From: an uncultured Lachnospiraceae bacterium
Lineage (GTDB): Bacteria; Bacillota; Clostridia; Lachnospirales; Lachnospiraceae
Assembly: GCA_910576535.1 (NCBI GenBank)
Contig: CAJTKK010000002.1
Span: 320,939-384,938 of the forward strand
Direction: 5' to 3'
Length of the DNA stretch: 64,000 bases
Below are positions 49,740 to 57,354 of the stretch, in pieces. The position numbers were made by a program, and so were the translations under genes. Each line of letters begins with the position of its first letter. Position 1 is the first letter of the stretch. The notes under the pieces were generated by a model. That model had not been told where the DNA came from. It did not search any database and saw only the letters and a program-made list of their open reading frames with translations.

Positions 49740-51707
49740 CTAAAAAGCGCTTCTGATATATTGATTTCTGTTTTTTATCACTGCGCCTTCCTCCTGTCTT
49801 GATATGTAAATCTGAATGGACCTTGGTTCCACATCCACATGTTGTTTCCCCCTCTCTATTTCCGGCGCGGCATCCATCCCTCCGTCAGCCCCGGTATCTG
49901 CCAGAAGATGCCATTCCATCCCTTTTGGCAATTTGGGAAGAGCAAATGCATGGGGATGCCAATGCATATTATATGCAATATAAAAGAAATTATCTTCTTC
50001 CCCCTTCCGGTTTTTTGCATAACATCCGCAGTACATTGCCCCAACATGCCGGCTGTAATGATTTAGGTCCGGCCGCCATGCTTCTTCCCCATGATAGGAC
50101 AAATCCGGGTACCCGCAGCCGGTATAATCCAGGATTTTTAATTCATTGGCATGGCGCAGTATCCTGTGTTCTTTTTTTAGGCGGATTAAATCCTTCAGAT
50201 AGGAAAAGATTTCTTCACTCATCTGGCTTTTGCCCCACTTTACCCAGCCAGTTTCATTATCCTGGCAATAAGGGTTATTATTCCCAAACCTTGTATTCCC
50301 TAATTCATCGCCACTGTAAATGAGAGGAACGCCTTGTGACATAAAAAGCATTGTAAGGGCATTTTTCATCTGCCGTTTACGCAGGCTGACGATATGTTTC
50401 TTCCGCGTGTTCCCTTCCATCCCGCAGTTCCATGTGAAATTGCAGTCGCTGCCGTCTGCATTGTTCTCACCATTAGCCTCGTTATGTTTTTTCTCATAAG
50501 ACACCATATCCATCAATGTAAATGTATCATAATTTGTCACATAATTAATTATCCCGTATTTTGCAGGATTTTTTCTTTGCAGTTCCAGGAAACTCTCTAA
50601 TATGCCGTCATCGCCTTTCAGGAAGCGGCGCGCCGTATGCATGTAATCATCTCTATAAGAAGCAAGGTTACGGAATTTCGGTATTTCATTTTCTTCGTAA
50701 ATCTGCTCATAAGGAAAATCATAATAAAAAAGTTTCGTATCCGTTAAAAGAGGTTCTGTTCCAATCACATGAAGCGGGATCCGTTCTCCCTTTAAATGCA
50801 CCCCGTCTATGTGGTACTCCAGTACCCAGTATTTTACTACGTCAAAAATGACTCCTTGCTTTACCGTATTGGGGAAATAAAACTGCATAATGACTTCTAT
50901 TCCGTTTTCATGCAGCGCTTTCACCATATCTTTAAATTCCCAAGTCACATCTTTATCCGCGCCAAAAGCGGCTTTCGGGGCAAAGTAATAACCTTCTTTA
51001 TACCCCCAGCAGTTCAGTTTCGTTTCTGTATCCTGCCCTTGTGCAAACTGGCTGCAGAGACTGTCAATGGCCATTCCCGTTTTTGGCTTTTCTATTTCAT
51101 CAAACTCATACGCCGGCATCAGCTCTAGCGCTGTAATTCCTAATTCCTTGAAATGAGGGATTTTTTCAATAATTCCCCGGAAAGTCCCTTTGTGGGGTAT
51201 GCCGGAAGATTTATGTTTTGTAAAAGCCCTTACGTTCAGGCAATAAATAATGCTGTCTTCATAAGGAATTTTGATCGGCTTGTCCTTTTCCCACGGGTAA
51301 TTCTTTGCCAAAATCCCCCCTTTTAGCATGGAACCTGATTTTCCCCATTTTTCATGTCCATGGATTATCTTTGCATAAGGATCCGTAAAAACTGTGCTGC
51401 CATCGTAAAAGTTATAAGTAAAACGGTCTGCATCCAAATCTTTGATAGCCATACTATAAATGGAACCAAACTTATTCTGTTCACTAAAAGGAATTCTCTT
51501 TTCCTTTCCTGTCTTTTTATCGTACAGAATAATGCCGCAATCCTTCCCCTCTTTCATCACCACTGAAAAATAAGTATAATCAAATTCTGTATTTACCCCT
51601 AACGGATATGGTTTATTTCTCTGCCTGCCATCAATTGTATACATATAAAACCCCCATTTCTGTTTTTCATCCGTTATTCTCTGCCCCAGAGCTGTCAGAT
51701 GTTCCAT
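49740..51707 (-). CDS. GH13 isoamylase/GlgX-like protein lacking canonical catalytic residues
   Basis: A 655-residue homologue of glycogen-debranching GH13 enzymes: an N-terminal CBM48-like domain (about 30-125), a (beta/alpha)8 barrel (about 150-475) and a C-terminal beta domain. Barrel landmarks are clear: GTFRGIIEKIPHFKELGITA, GYKEGYYFAPKAAFG, SQGVPLIYSGDELGNT. However, region II, normally DGFRFD, reads DGVHLK (301-306), so the nucleophile Asp is Lys and the conserved Arg is His. Region III (usually KLIAEPWD) reads KLFYYDFP with no Glu. Region IV (NxxxxHD) reads NYVTNYD with Asp394 kept. It is probably a non-catalytic glucan-binding or regulatory protein. No glycogen genes are adjacent. 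Confidence 0.88.
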   Translation of the reverse strand: MEHLTALGQRITDEKQKWGFYMYTIDGRQRNKPYPLGVNTEFDYTYFSVVMKEGKDCGIILYDKKTGKEKRIPFSEQNKFGSIYSMAIKDLDADRFTYNFYDGSTVFTDPYAKIIHGHEKWGKSGSMLKGGILAKNYPWEKDKPIKIPYEDSIIYCLNVRAFTKHKSSGIPHKGTFRGIIEKIPHFKELGITALELMPAYEFDEIEKPKTGMAIDSLCSQFAQGQDTETKLNCWGYKEGYYFAPKAAFGADKDVTWEFKDMVKALHENGIEVIMQFYFPNTVKQGVIFDVVKYWVLEYHIDGVHLKGERIPLHVIGTEPLLTDTKLFYYDFPYEQIYEENEIPKFRNLASYRDDYMHTARRFLKGDDGILESFLELQRKNPAKYGIINYVTNYDTFTLMDMVSYEKKHNEANGENNADGSDCNFTWNCGMEGNTRKKHIVSLRKRQMKNALTMLFMSQGVPLIYSGDELGNTRFGNNNPYCQDNETGWVKWGKSQMSEEIFSYLKDLIRLKKEHRILRHANELKILDYTGCGYPDLSYHGEEAWRPDLNHYSRHVGAMYCGCYAKNRKGEEDNFFYIAYNMHWHPHAFALPKLPKGMEWHLLADTGADGGMDAAPEIERGKQHVDVEPRSIQIYISRQEEGAVIKNRNQYIRSAF

Positions 51708-51819
51708 CCGTTCAGCCCCTTTTCTGTAAGATGATAGGAATCTTCCCCCACATTTTATACCATAGTAGCATATAGTATATCATAAAAATACTTTTTTGTG
51801 TGAATATAGATGAAAATTA

Positions 51820-51848
51820 TTGATCATTCCCATTCCTGCTAGTACAAT
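51820..51848 (+). promoter_or_regulatory. Promoter for the DUF1292 gene
   Basis: TTGATC (51820-51825), a 17-bp spacer and TACAAT (51843-51848), followed by an approximately 45-nt leader with AAAGGAG before ATG 51901. Confidence 0.55.
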
Positions 51849-51900
51849 AGGAGTAGATTTACAACAATATAAGGAAAGATTACATAAGAAAGGAGTTTTT

Positions 51901-52239
51901 ATGAAAAAATTGAATGCGAATACGGAACCTGACTGCGCAGAAGATGAGGAAATGACCGTCGAACTTGATTTAGATGACGGCTCCCGTGTAACATGCGCAA
52001 TTGTCACTATCCTGGAATGTCAGGAAAAAGATTATATTGTCCTGCTTCCTTTAGATGAAAACGGAAAAAACAGCGATGGGGAAGTATGGTTTTACCGTTA
52101 TTATGAGGATCAAAATGATACAAGCGCAGAACCTGTCCTCGAATATATTGAAAATGAAGACGAATACGAACTGGTAACGGATGCTTTCGACGAATATCTG
52201 GATAATGCGGAATTTGATGAATTTATGGATGAAACATAA
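51901..52239 (+). CDS. DUF1292 domain protein
   Basis: A 112-residue, strongly acidic cytoplasmic protein. The DUF1292 core is visible: MTVELDLDDGSRVTCAIVTI, DYIVLLPLDENGK and VWFYRYYED. Function unknown. ATG 51901 is preceded by AAAGGAG; an upstream in-frame extension to 51820 covers the promoter and is rejected. Its 3' end overlaps the convergent helicase gene by 17 bp. Confidence 0.88.
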   Translation: MKKLNANTEPDCAEDEEMTVELDLDDGSRVTCAIVTILECQEKDYIVLLPLDENGKNSDGEVWFYRYYEDQNDTSAEPVLEYIENEDEYELVTDAFDEYLDNAEFDEFMDET

Positions 52240-54118
52240 GGAAAGGCGAATGTTTTAGCTTTTCCAAGAAAAATGACGGCGGCCCGGAACAAAGAATTTC
52301 CAGCCGTTCTTTCGCTCTTGTCATTGCAACATATAAAAGCCGCCGTTCTTCTTCTATCTGTTCTGGCGTTATTGCTTTGCTATGAGGGATTATTTTTCCG
52401 TTTACATCAGGAAGAAATACATTGTCGTACTCTAAGCCCTTTGCGCTATGCATAGTAATAAAGGTAATGCCGCCCTCTTTTGTCCCCGCTTCTTTTCCAG
52501 GATTCCCCTGCTCTATGCAAGACGCAGCATAGCCCTTCCATTCTTCAAAAGAAAGAAAGCTGCGTTGTGTTTCTTGTATGGAGTCCGCAATTTCCTTCCA
52601 TGTCATTCCGCCTTCCGTCTTCCCGCAAAGGCAGGAATCATACCCTATCTTTTTTCTAATGTAATCCGTAGCTAAATATGGTCTTAATGATGCTATTTTC
52701 CTTAAATCGGCAAAAAGAAGCTGTATTTTTTTCTGCATGTATGGTATTTCCCGGTAGTACTGCAAAAGGGCGGTCTCCGGCACATTTTCATATCCTGCTG
52801 CATCCCGGTGAAGGTAACGGCACGGTTTATTCATGATACGGAAAAAATCGCTCCGTTTCCCTTCCTGCTTTGACGTATTTGAAATATCCCAGGCGAATTG
52901 CAGATATGCCAGGAAATCTTTAGCGATTGGATGTTCCAGCAAGCGCTTTGTTTTCCCATGTATCCTAAAGGGTATCCCATATTGGGCAAGGAGCTTGCAA
53001 AACCCTCCCGGCTGGGCATTGGTACGGCAGATGACTGCTGTTTTCCCAAGCTCGCTTTCTGTCATTTTCCTAAATTCCCCAATAAGATAATTGGCTTCTT
53101 CCTCCCAAGAAAGAAAACTGCAAAGTTTTACTTCTCCCCCGCCTTCCTTGCCAGCGCGTAAGCTTTTAGAAAACCGGTTCCGGTTATCCCCGATCAGCAA
53201 AGAAGAAGCTTGGACAATTTTTTCCCTGCACCGGTAATTGATTTCCAAAGAAATTTGCTTTGCCGTCTTGTAATCCTTGATAAATTGGCGCATGATATCC
53301 GGTCCTGCCCCCCGGAACCCATAAATAGACTGGTCGTCATCCCCTACTACAAAAAGATTATTTTCCGGTGCGGCTAATTTTTGAAGAATCCGGTATTGGA
53401 GAGGTCCGATATCCTGGAACTCATCCACTAATATGTGGGAAAAGCGTGATTGCCAATAAGAAAGAAGCCGGGGTTCATGCGTAAGCATCTTATCGCAAAG
53501 AAGGATCATATCATCAAAATCCAATTTTTGATTTTCCTCCATCATACGGCAATATTCTTCCAGAATGGAGGGAAAATATTGAGAAATGGGGTCGTCCACG
53601 CAGGGGAAAGCTTTGCTAAGTGGGGCATTATTGAAACCTATAGCGGCATTATTTTTCGCCCTGCTTATTTCCTGAAGCAGTTTTTCCGTGGTATCACTGT
53701 CCGTATCTTTAATGCCGTGCAGGGCAAGGCTATGTTTTAAGTACTCTGCTTTTTCTTTGGAGGATATAGGAATGAGATTTTCTTTTCTGCGGCCGGATTT
53801 TAAGATATGATAATAAACCGCATGAAATGTTCCAAAAGAAACGGATGGATAATTTCCTTGAGTCAATGCAAAAAAACGTTCCTGCATTTCTAAGGCAGCC
53901 GCTTTTGCAAATGTAATAACGAGGATTTTATCAGGGGAAATCCCATGATGGCAGACCAGATGACGGATCCGCCGGATCATCAGAAAAGTTTTACCGCTTC
54001 CGGGACCGGCCAAAACCTGCATCGGCCCGGAAGCGTGTTCAATTGCTTTGATTTGGGCAGGGGAAGCTTCCCCTGCAGTTTTTAAAGCCGGAAGCCCCTG
54101 CCGGTTATCCGCAGACAT
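52223..54118 (-). CDS. UvrD/Rep-family ATP-dependent DNA helicase
   Basis: Superfamily 1A 3'-5' helicase, 631 residues. Motif I is AGPGSGKTFLM, motif II is VDEFQDIGPLQYRIL, motif III is VGDDDQSIYGFRGAGPDIM, and motifs V/VI include TMHSAKGLEYDNVFLPDV and EEERRLLYVAMTRAKERL. It is shorter than PcrA/UvrD (about 720), lacking the C-terminal tail. It overlaps the gltX end by 14 bp and is likely translated from the gltX transcript. A repair or conflict-resolution role is inferred. Confidence 0.92.
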   Translation of the reverse strand: MSADNRQGLPALKTAGEASPAQIKAIEHASGPMQVLAGPGSGKTFLMIRRIRHLVCHHGISPDKILVITFAKAAALEMQERFFALTQGNYPSVSFGTFHAVYYHILKSGRRKENLIPISSKEKAEYLKHSLALHGIKDTDSDTTEKLLQEISRAKNNAAIGFNNAPLSKAFPCVDDPISQYFPSILEEYCRMMEENQKLDFDDMILLCDKMLTHEPRLLSYWQSRFSHILVDEFQDIGPLQYRILQKLAAPENNLFVVGDDDQSIYGFRGAGPDIMRQFIKDYKTAKQISLEINYRCREKIVQASSLLIGDNRNRFSKSLRAGKEGGGEVKLCSFLSWEEEANYLIGEFRKMTESELGKTAVICRTNAQPGGFCKLLAQYGIPFRIHGKTKRLLEHPIAKDFLAYLQFAWDISNTSKQEGKRSDFFRIMNKPCRYLHRDAAGYENVPETALLQYYREIPYMQKKIQLLFADLRKIASLRPYLATDYIRKKIGYDSCLCGKTEGGMTWKEIADSIQETQRSFLSFEEWKGYAASCIEQGNPGKEAGTKEGGITFITMHSAKGLEYDNVFLPDVNGKIIPHSKAITPEQIEEERRLLYVAMTRAKERLEILCSGPPSFFLEKLKHSPFLMFHP

Positions 54119-55565
54119 CTTTTAACAGGGCGATCCCCTTTCGGATACGGGCAAGGGATTCTTCCTTGCCAAGGATCTCCATAATTTCCGTTGCCCCGGC
54201 GGGTGTCATCTGTTTGCCGGATACCGCTGTCCTGATTGGCCACATGACATAGCCGTTTTTGCATCCCTTTTCTTCTACATAAGCTACAAGTGTCTGATAA
54301 AGGGAATCATTGTCAAAGTTTTCCTGCTTTTCTAATACCGGAAGAAGTTCTTCCAGTACTTCTAAAGAGGAAGCTGCCGTGGTTTTCATTTTTTTGTGGG
54401 TATACATAGCAGCGTCATAGGACGGAAGCTCCTGGAAAAAATCTACCATTTCTTTAATATCCGGGAAAACCTCAATCCGGGTTTTTACCATTCCGGCTAT
54501 TTTCTTAAAGTCTAAGCTTTTGGAAACCGCTTCTTTCAGATAGGGTTTTGCCATAAAATAAAACGTATCAAAATCCATGGCTTTCATATATTCCCCATTC
54601 ATCCATTTCAATTTCGTATAATCAAAAACAGCGGGCGACTTGGATATATGATGGTAGTTGAATGCTTTTACCAGTTCATCCAAAGAAAAAATTTCCTCAT
54701 TTCCCTCGGGGCTCCATCCTAAAAGAGCCACAAAATTTACTACGGCCTCCGATAAAAATCCTTGTTCAATTAAATCTTCATAAGAAGAATGTCCACAACG
54801 TTTGGATAATTTATGATGTTCTTCATCTGTAATCAGAGGACAATGCACATAAACAGGCACTTCCCACCCAAAGGCTTCATAAAGCCGGTTATATTTGGGG
54901 GAAGAAGATAAATATTCATTTCCTCTGACCACATGAGTAATTCCCATTAAGTGATCATCTACCACATTGGCAAAATTATAAGTAGGATAACCATCGGACT
55001 TAATAAGTATCATATCATCCAGTTCCGCATTATCCACAGTAATATCCCCATATATTTCATCCTGGAACGTTGTCGTCCCCTCAGCAGGGTTATTCTGGCG
55101 GATGACATAGGGAACGCCGCCGGACAGTTTTTCCTCTACTTCTTCTTTGGACAAATGCAGGCAATGTTTGTCATAGACATTGATTTCCTTTCCTGCCACT
55201 GTCCGGGTTAAGCCAGCCAGCCTTTCTTTGCCGCAAAAGCAATAATATGCTTCCCCTTTGTCAATCAACTGCCTGGCATATTCCAGATAAACCCCTTTGG
55301 CCTGCCGTTCGCTTTGGACATAAGGGCCTGCACCTTTGTCTTTGTCCGGCCCTTCGTCATGGATTAGCCCTGTTTTTTCCAGTGTGCGGTATATAATATC
55401 TACCGCTCCCTCCACATAACGTTCTTGGTCGGTATCTTCAATCCGGAGGATAAAGTCTCCTCCTTCATGTTTGGCAATCAAATAGGCATAAAGAGCTGTC
55501 CTTAAATTGCCCACATGCATACGCCCAGTAGGGCTTGGGGCATATCTTGTTCTTATTTTTGTCAT
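54105..55565 (-). CDS. gltX: Glutamyl-tRNA synthetase
   Basis: Class I synthetase, 486 residues. The HIGH-type motif lies in YAPSPTGRMHVGNLRTALYA at the N-terminus; the KMSKS-type loop is HHKLSKRCGH. A cysteine-containing insert (YYCFCGKERL) lies where zinc-binding is found in some GluRS. No GatCAB gene is visible to judge discrimination. The ATG overlaps the hydrogenase stop in ATGA, and the helicase gene overlaps its 3' end, giving a tight three-gene unit. Confidence 0.96.
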   Translation of the reverse strand: MTKIRTRYAPSPTGRMHVGNLRTALYAYLIAKHEGGDFILRIEDTDQERYVEGAVDIIYRTLEKTGLIHDEGPDKDKGAGPYVQSERQAKGVYLEYARQLIDKGEAYYCFCGKERLAGLTRTVAGKEINVYDKHCLHLSKEEVEEKLSGGVPYVIRQNNPAEGTTTFQDEIYGDITVDNAELDDMILIKSDGYPTYNFANVVDDHLMGITHVVRGNEYLSSSPKYNRLYEAFGWEVPVYVHCPLITDEEHHKLSKRCGHSSYEDLIEQGFLSEAVVNFVALLGWSPEGNEEIFSLDELVKAFNYHHISKSPAVFDYTKLKWMNGEYMKAMDFDTFYFMAKPYLKEAVSKSLDFKKIAGMVKTRIEVFPDIKEMVDFFQELPSYDAAMYTHKKMKTTAASSLEVLEELLPVLEKQENFDNDSLYQTLVAYVEEKGCKNGYVMWPIRTAVSGKQMTPAGATEIMEILGKEESLARIRKGIALLKDVCG

Positions 55566-57064
55566 TTCTTTTCTTTTCCTTTCCCTGTTTCCATTTCGGG
55601 TATTTTCTTTGCAGCCGCCGCTTTAAAGCCTGCCACTTCTTTTGCTGCTTGTGGAATTGGGATATTTGTGCCAGCCCCGGCTACACAGCCTCCCGGGCAT
55701 GCCATCCCCTCGATCAGACATCCGTTTTTCTTGCCCGCTTTCGCTAACATTAATATTTTCCGACATTCCGCGAGGCTTTCCGCATGTTCGATATTCACAT
55801 CCACATCCGGATAGTATTCCCTGATGCATTCCTCAATCGCATTGGCTACGCCTCCTGCTACGCCATATCCCCGCCCGGCTCCGGTAGCATCGTTCATTTC
55901 CGAGGTAACGTCAATCTCATTTAACTGGATTCCTTTAGCTTCAAACATACCCGCAAGCTCTTCAAAGGTAATCACGAAATCAACATCGGAGCGTACGGTT
56001 CTTCTGGAAGCTTCCAGCTTCTTGGAAGCGCACGGGCCAATAAACACAACGCTTGCGTCAGGATGATCTTCTTTGATCTTACGGGCAGTGGCAACCATAG
56101 GGGTTAAAGCATTGGATATCTTGTCTATGGTTTCCGGGAAAAACTTCTTGGCCAGCATGGACCATGACGGACAGCAGGATGTTAAAAGAAAAGGAAGTTC
56201 TTTTGTAGCCACCGCATGGACATAATGTTCCGCTTCTGCTATGGCGCCCATGTCCGCGCCGATTGCCGTTTCATATACATCATAAAAGCCTAATTCTTTT
56301 AAAGCCGTCTTTATCATATCCGGCGTTACGTTTTTACCGAACTGTCCCACAAAAGCCGGGGCTACTTGAGCGATAATCTTCTTTCCCGACTGCATTTTAC
56401 GGATAAGCTGGAATATCTGGGATTTATCCGCTATTGCTCCAAACGGGCAGTTTACCATGCATTGCCCGCAGGAAACGCACAAATCGGCATCAATGACAGC
56501 TCTCCCTTTTTCATCATTTTTAATAGCATTTACCCCGCAGGCCGAAAGGCATGGCCTGACTTGATGGGAAATGGCATCATAAGGACAGACGGTTTTACAT
56601 TTTCCGCATTTAATACATTTTTCCTGGTCAATAATAGATTTGCCGTCCTTCATGGAAATCGCTCCTCTTGGGCAGACTTCCCGGCATGGATGAGCGACAC
56701 AGCCCATACATTTGTCCGTCACTTCGTAACGGTTCTCAGGACAGGCATTGCAGGCTGAAGGAATTACCTGCATTAACGGCGGTTCATAATATTTTTCGTC
56801 AATATTGCTTTCAGCCAACCCCTGGGTTACATGCACCGGGGCATTTTCCGGCCGCAGGGAAAGCCCCATGGCAAGGCGGATACGCTCCCTAACAATGGCG
56901 CGTTCCCTATAAATATTGCCATACTGGGATTCATCATAATTTACTATCTTATAAGGCAATGCTTCCACGTCATTAATCAAATCCTCCGACGTATAAGCGA
57001 GATTAGCTACTTCCTTGAAAATACGCCTGCGTATTTTCCGGACCTGTGTATCAATACCTCTCAT
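55562..57064 (-). CDS. Monomeric [FeFe] hydrogenase, group B-like
   Basis: Ferredoxin-linked [FeFe] hydrogenase, 500 residues. Cysteine clusters of ferredoxin type occur at 119-131 (CMGCVAHPCREVC), 150-160 (CIKCGKCKTVC), 172-176 and 196-206 (CVSCGQCMVNC). H-cluster motifs are TSCCPSW (295-301), GPCASKK (Cys345) and MACPGGC (454-460). The GPC form of motif 2, in place of MPC, and the N-terminal cluster arrangement resemble group B. ATG 57064 follows AAGGAG; the 57097 extension is rejected. Maturases HydEFG are not in this window. A Rex-like operator overlaps its promoter region. Confidence 0.9.
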   Translation of the reverse strand: MRGIDTQVRKIRRRIFKEVANLAYTSEDLINDVEALPYKIVNYDESQYGNIYRERAIVRERIRLAMGLSLRPENAPVHVTQGLAESNIDEKYYEPPLMQVIPSACNACPENRYEVTDKCMGCVAHPCREVCPRGAISMKDGKSIIDQEKCIKCGKCKTVCPYDAISHQVRPCLSACGVNAIKNDEKGRAVIDADLCVSCGQCMVNCPFGAIADKSQIFQLIRKMQSGKKIIAQVAPAFVGQFGKNVTPDMIKTALKELGFYDVYETAIGADMGAIAEAEHYVHAVATKELPFLLTSCCPSWSMLAKKFFPETIDKISNALTPMVATARKIKEDHPDASVVFIGPCASKKLEASRRTVRSDVDFVITFEELAGMFEAKGIQLNEIDVTSEMNDATGAGRGYGVAGGVANAIEECIREYYPDVDVNIEHAESLAECRKILMLAKAGKKNGCLIEGMACPGGCVAGAGTNIPIPQAAKEVAGFKAAAAKKIPEMETGKGKEKK

Positions 57065-57121
57065 AGTTTTCTCCTTATTTGCGGGAAAAAATTCCATATC
57101 TGTATAGATATTCCCAAAACA

Positions 57122-57139
57122 TTGTTAATAATTTATCAT
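57122..57139. promoter_or_regulatory. Rex-like operator upstream of the hydrogenase
   Basis: TTGTTAATAATTTATCAT at 57122-57139 matches the Rex consensus TTGTTAA-N4-TTAACAA at 12 of 14 fixed positions. On the minus strand it overlaps an extended -10-like TGATAAATT. Rex senses the NADH/NAD+ ratio; no rex gene is in the window. The surrounding gap 57065-57354 also contains a repeat array and the feoB terminator. Confidence 0.6.
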
Positions 57140-57193
57140 TGCGCTATTTACTATTTTTACACAAAAAAGGGAAGAAATCAAGGTATTTTTCAG

Positions 57194-57315
57194 CTTTCTA
57201 ATGGAAAGAGCTTCTCAATGGAAAGTACCTTCTCAACGGAAAGTACCTTCTCAATGGAAACTACCTTCCATTGGAAACTACTTTCCATAAGAAACTACTT
57301 TTCATTAAAAAATAC
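57194..57315. repeat. Tandem array of seven degenerate 17-18-bp units
   Basis: Unit CTTCTCAATGGAAAGTAC and variants: 57194-57210, 57211-57228, 57229-57246, 57247-57264, 57265-57281, 57282-57298 and 57299-57315. The three middle units differ by one or two bases; the outer ones are more degenerate. Several units are partly palindromic (TTCCATTGGAA). The array lies between feoB and the hydrogenase gene. Confidence 0.88.
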
Positions 57316-57330
57316 GGGTTAACCAGTATT
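57307..57330 (-). terminator. Terminator after feoB
   Basis: On the minus strand AATAC-T-GGTTAACC-C-GTATT (57330-57311) forms a stem around the palindromic GGTTAACC, followed by TTTT. It lies 25 bp past the feoB stop and touches the last unit of the repeat array. Confidence 0.65.
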
Positions 57331-57354
57331 TTTACTTCCTGCCAATTGGCTCCA

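Noticed and set aside
49799..50323. Plus-strand ORF antisense to the GH13 homologue
   Set aside because: No ribosome binding site and lies fully inside a conserved coding region.
57194..57315. CRISPR array
   Set aside because: Units are 17-18 bp, contiguous and without spacers, and no cas genes are present.
56831..57322. Plus-strand ORF of 163 codons over the hydrogenase start and the repeat array
   Set aside because: Antisense to a clear hydrogenase gene, with no ribosome binding site; its end is merely translated repeat.
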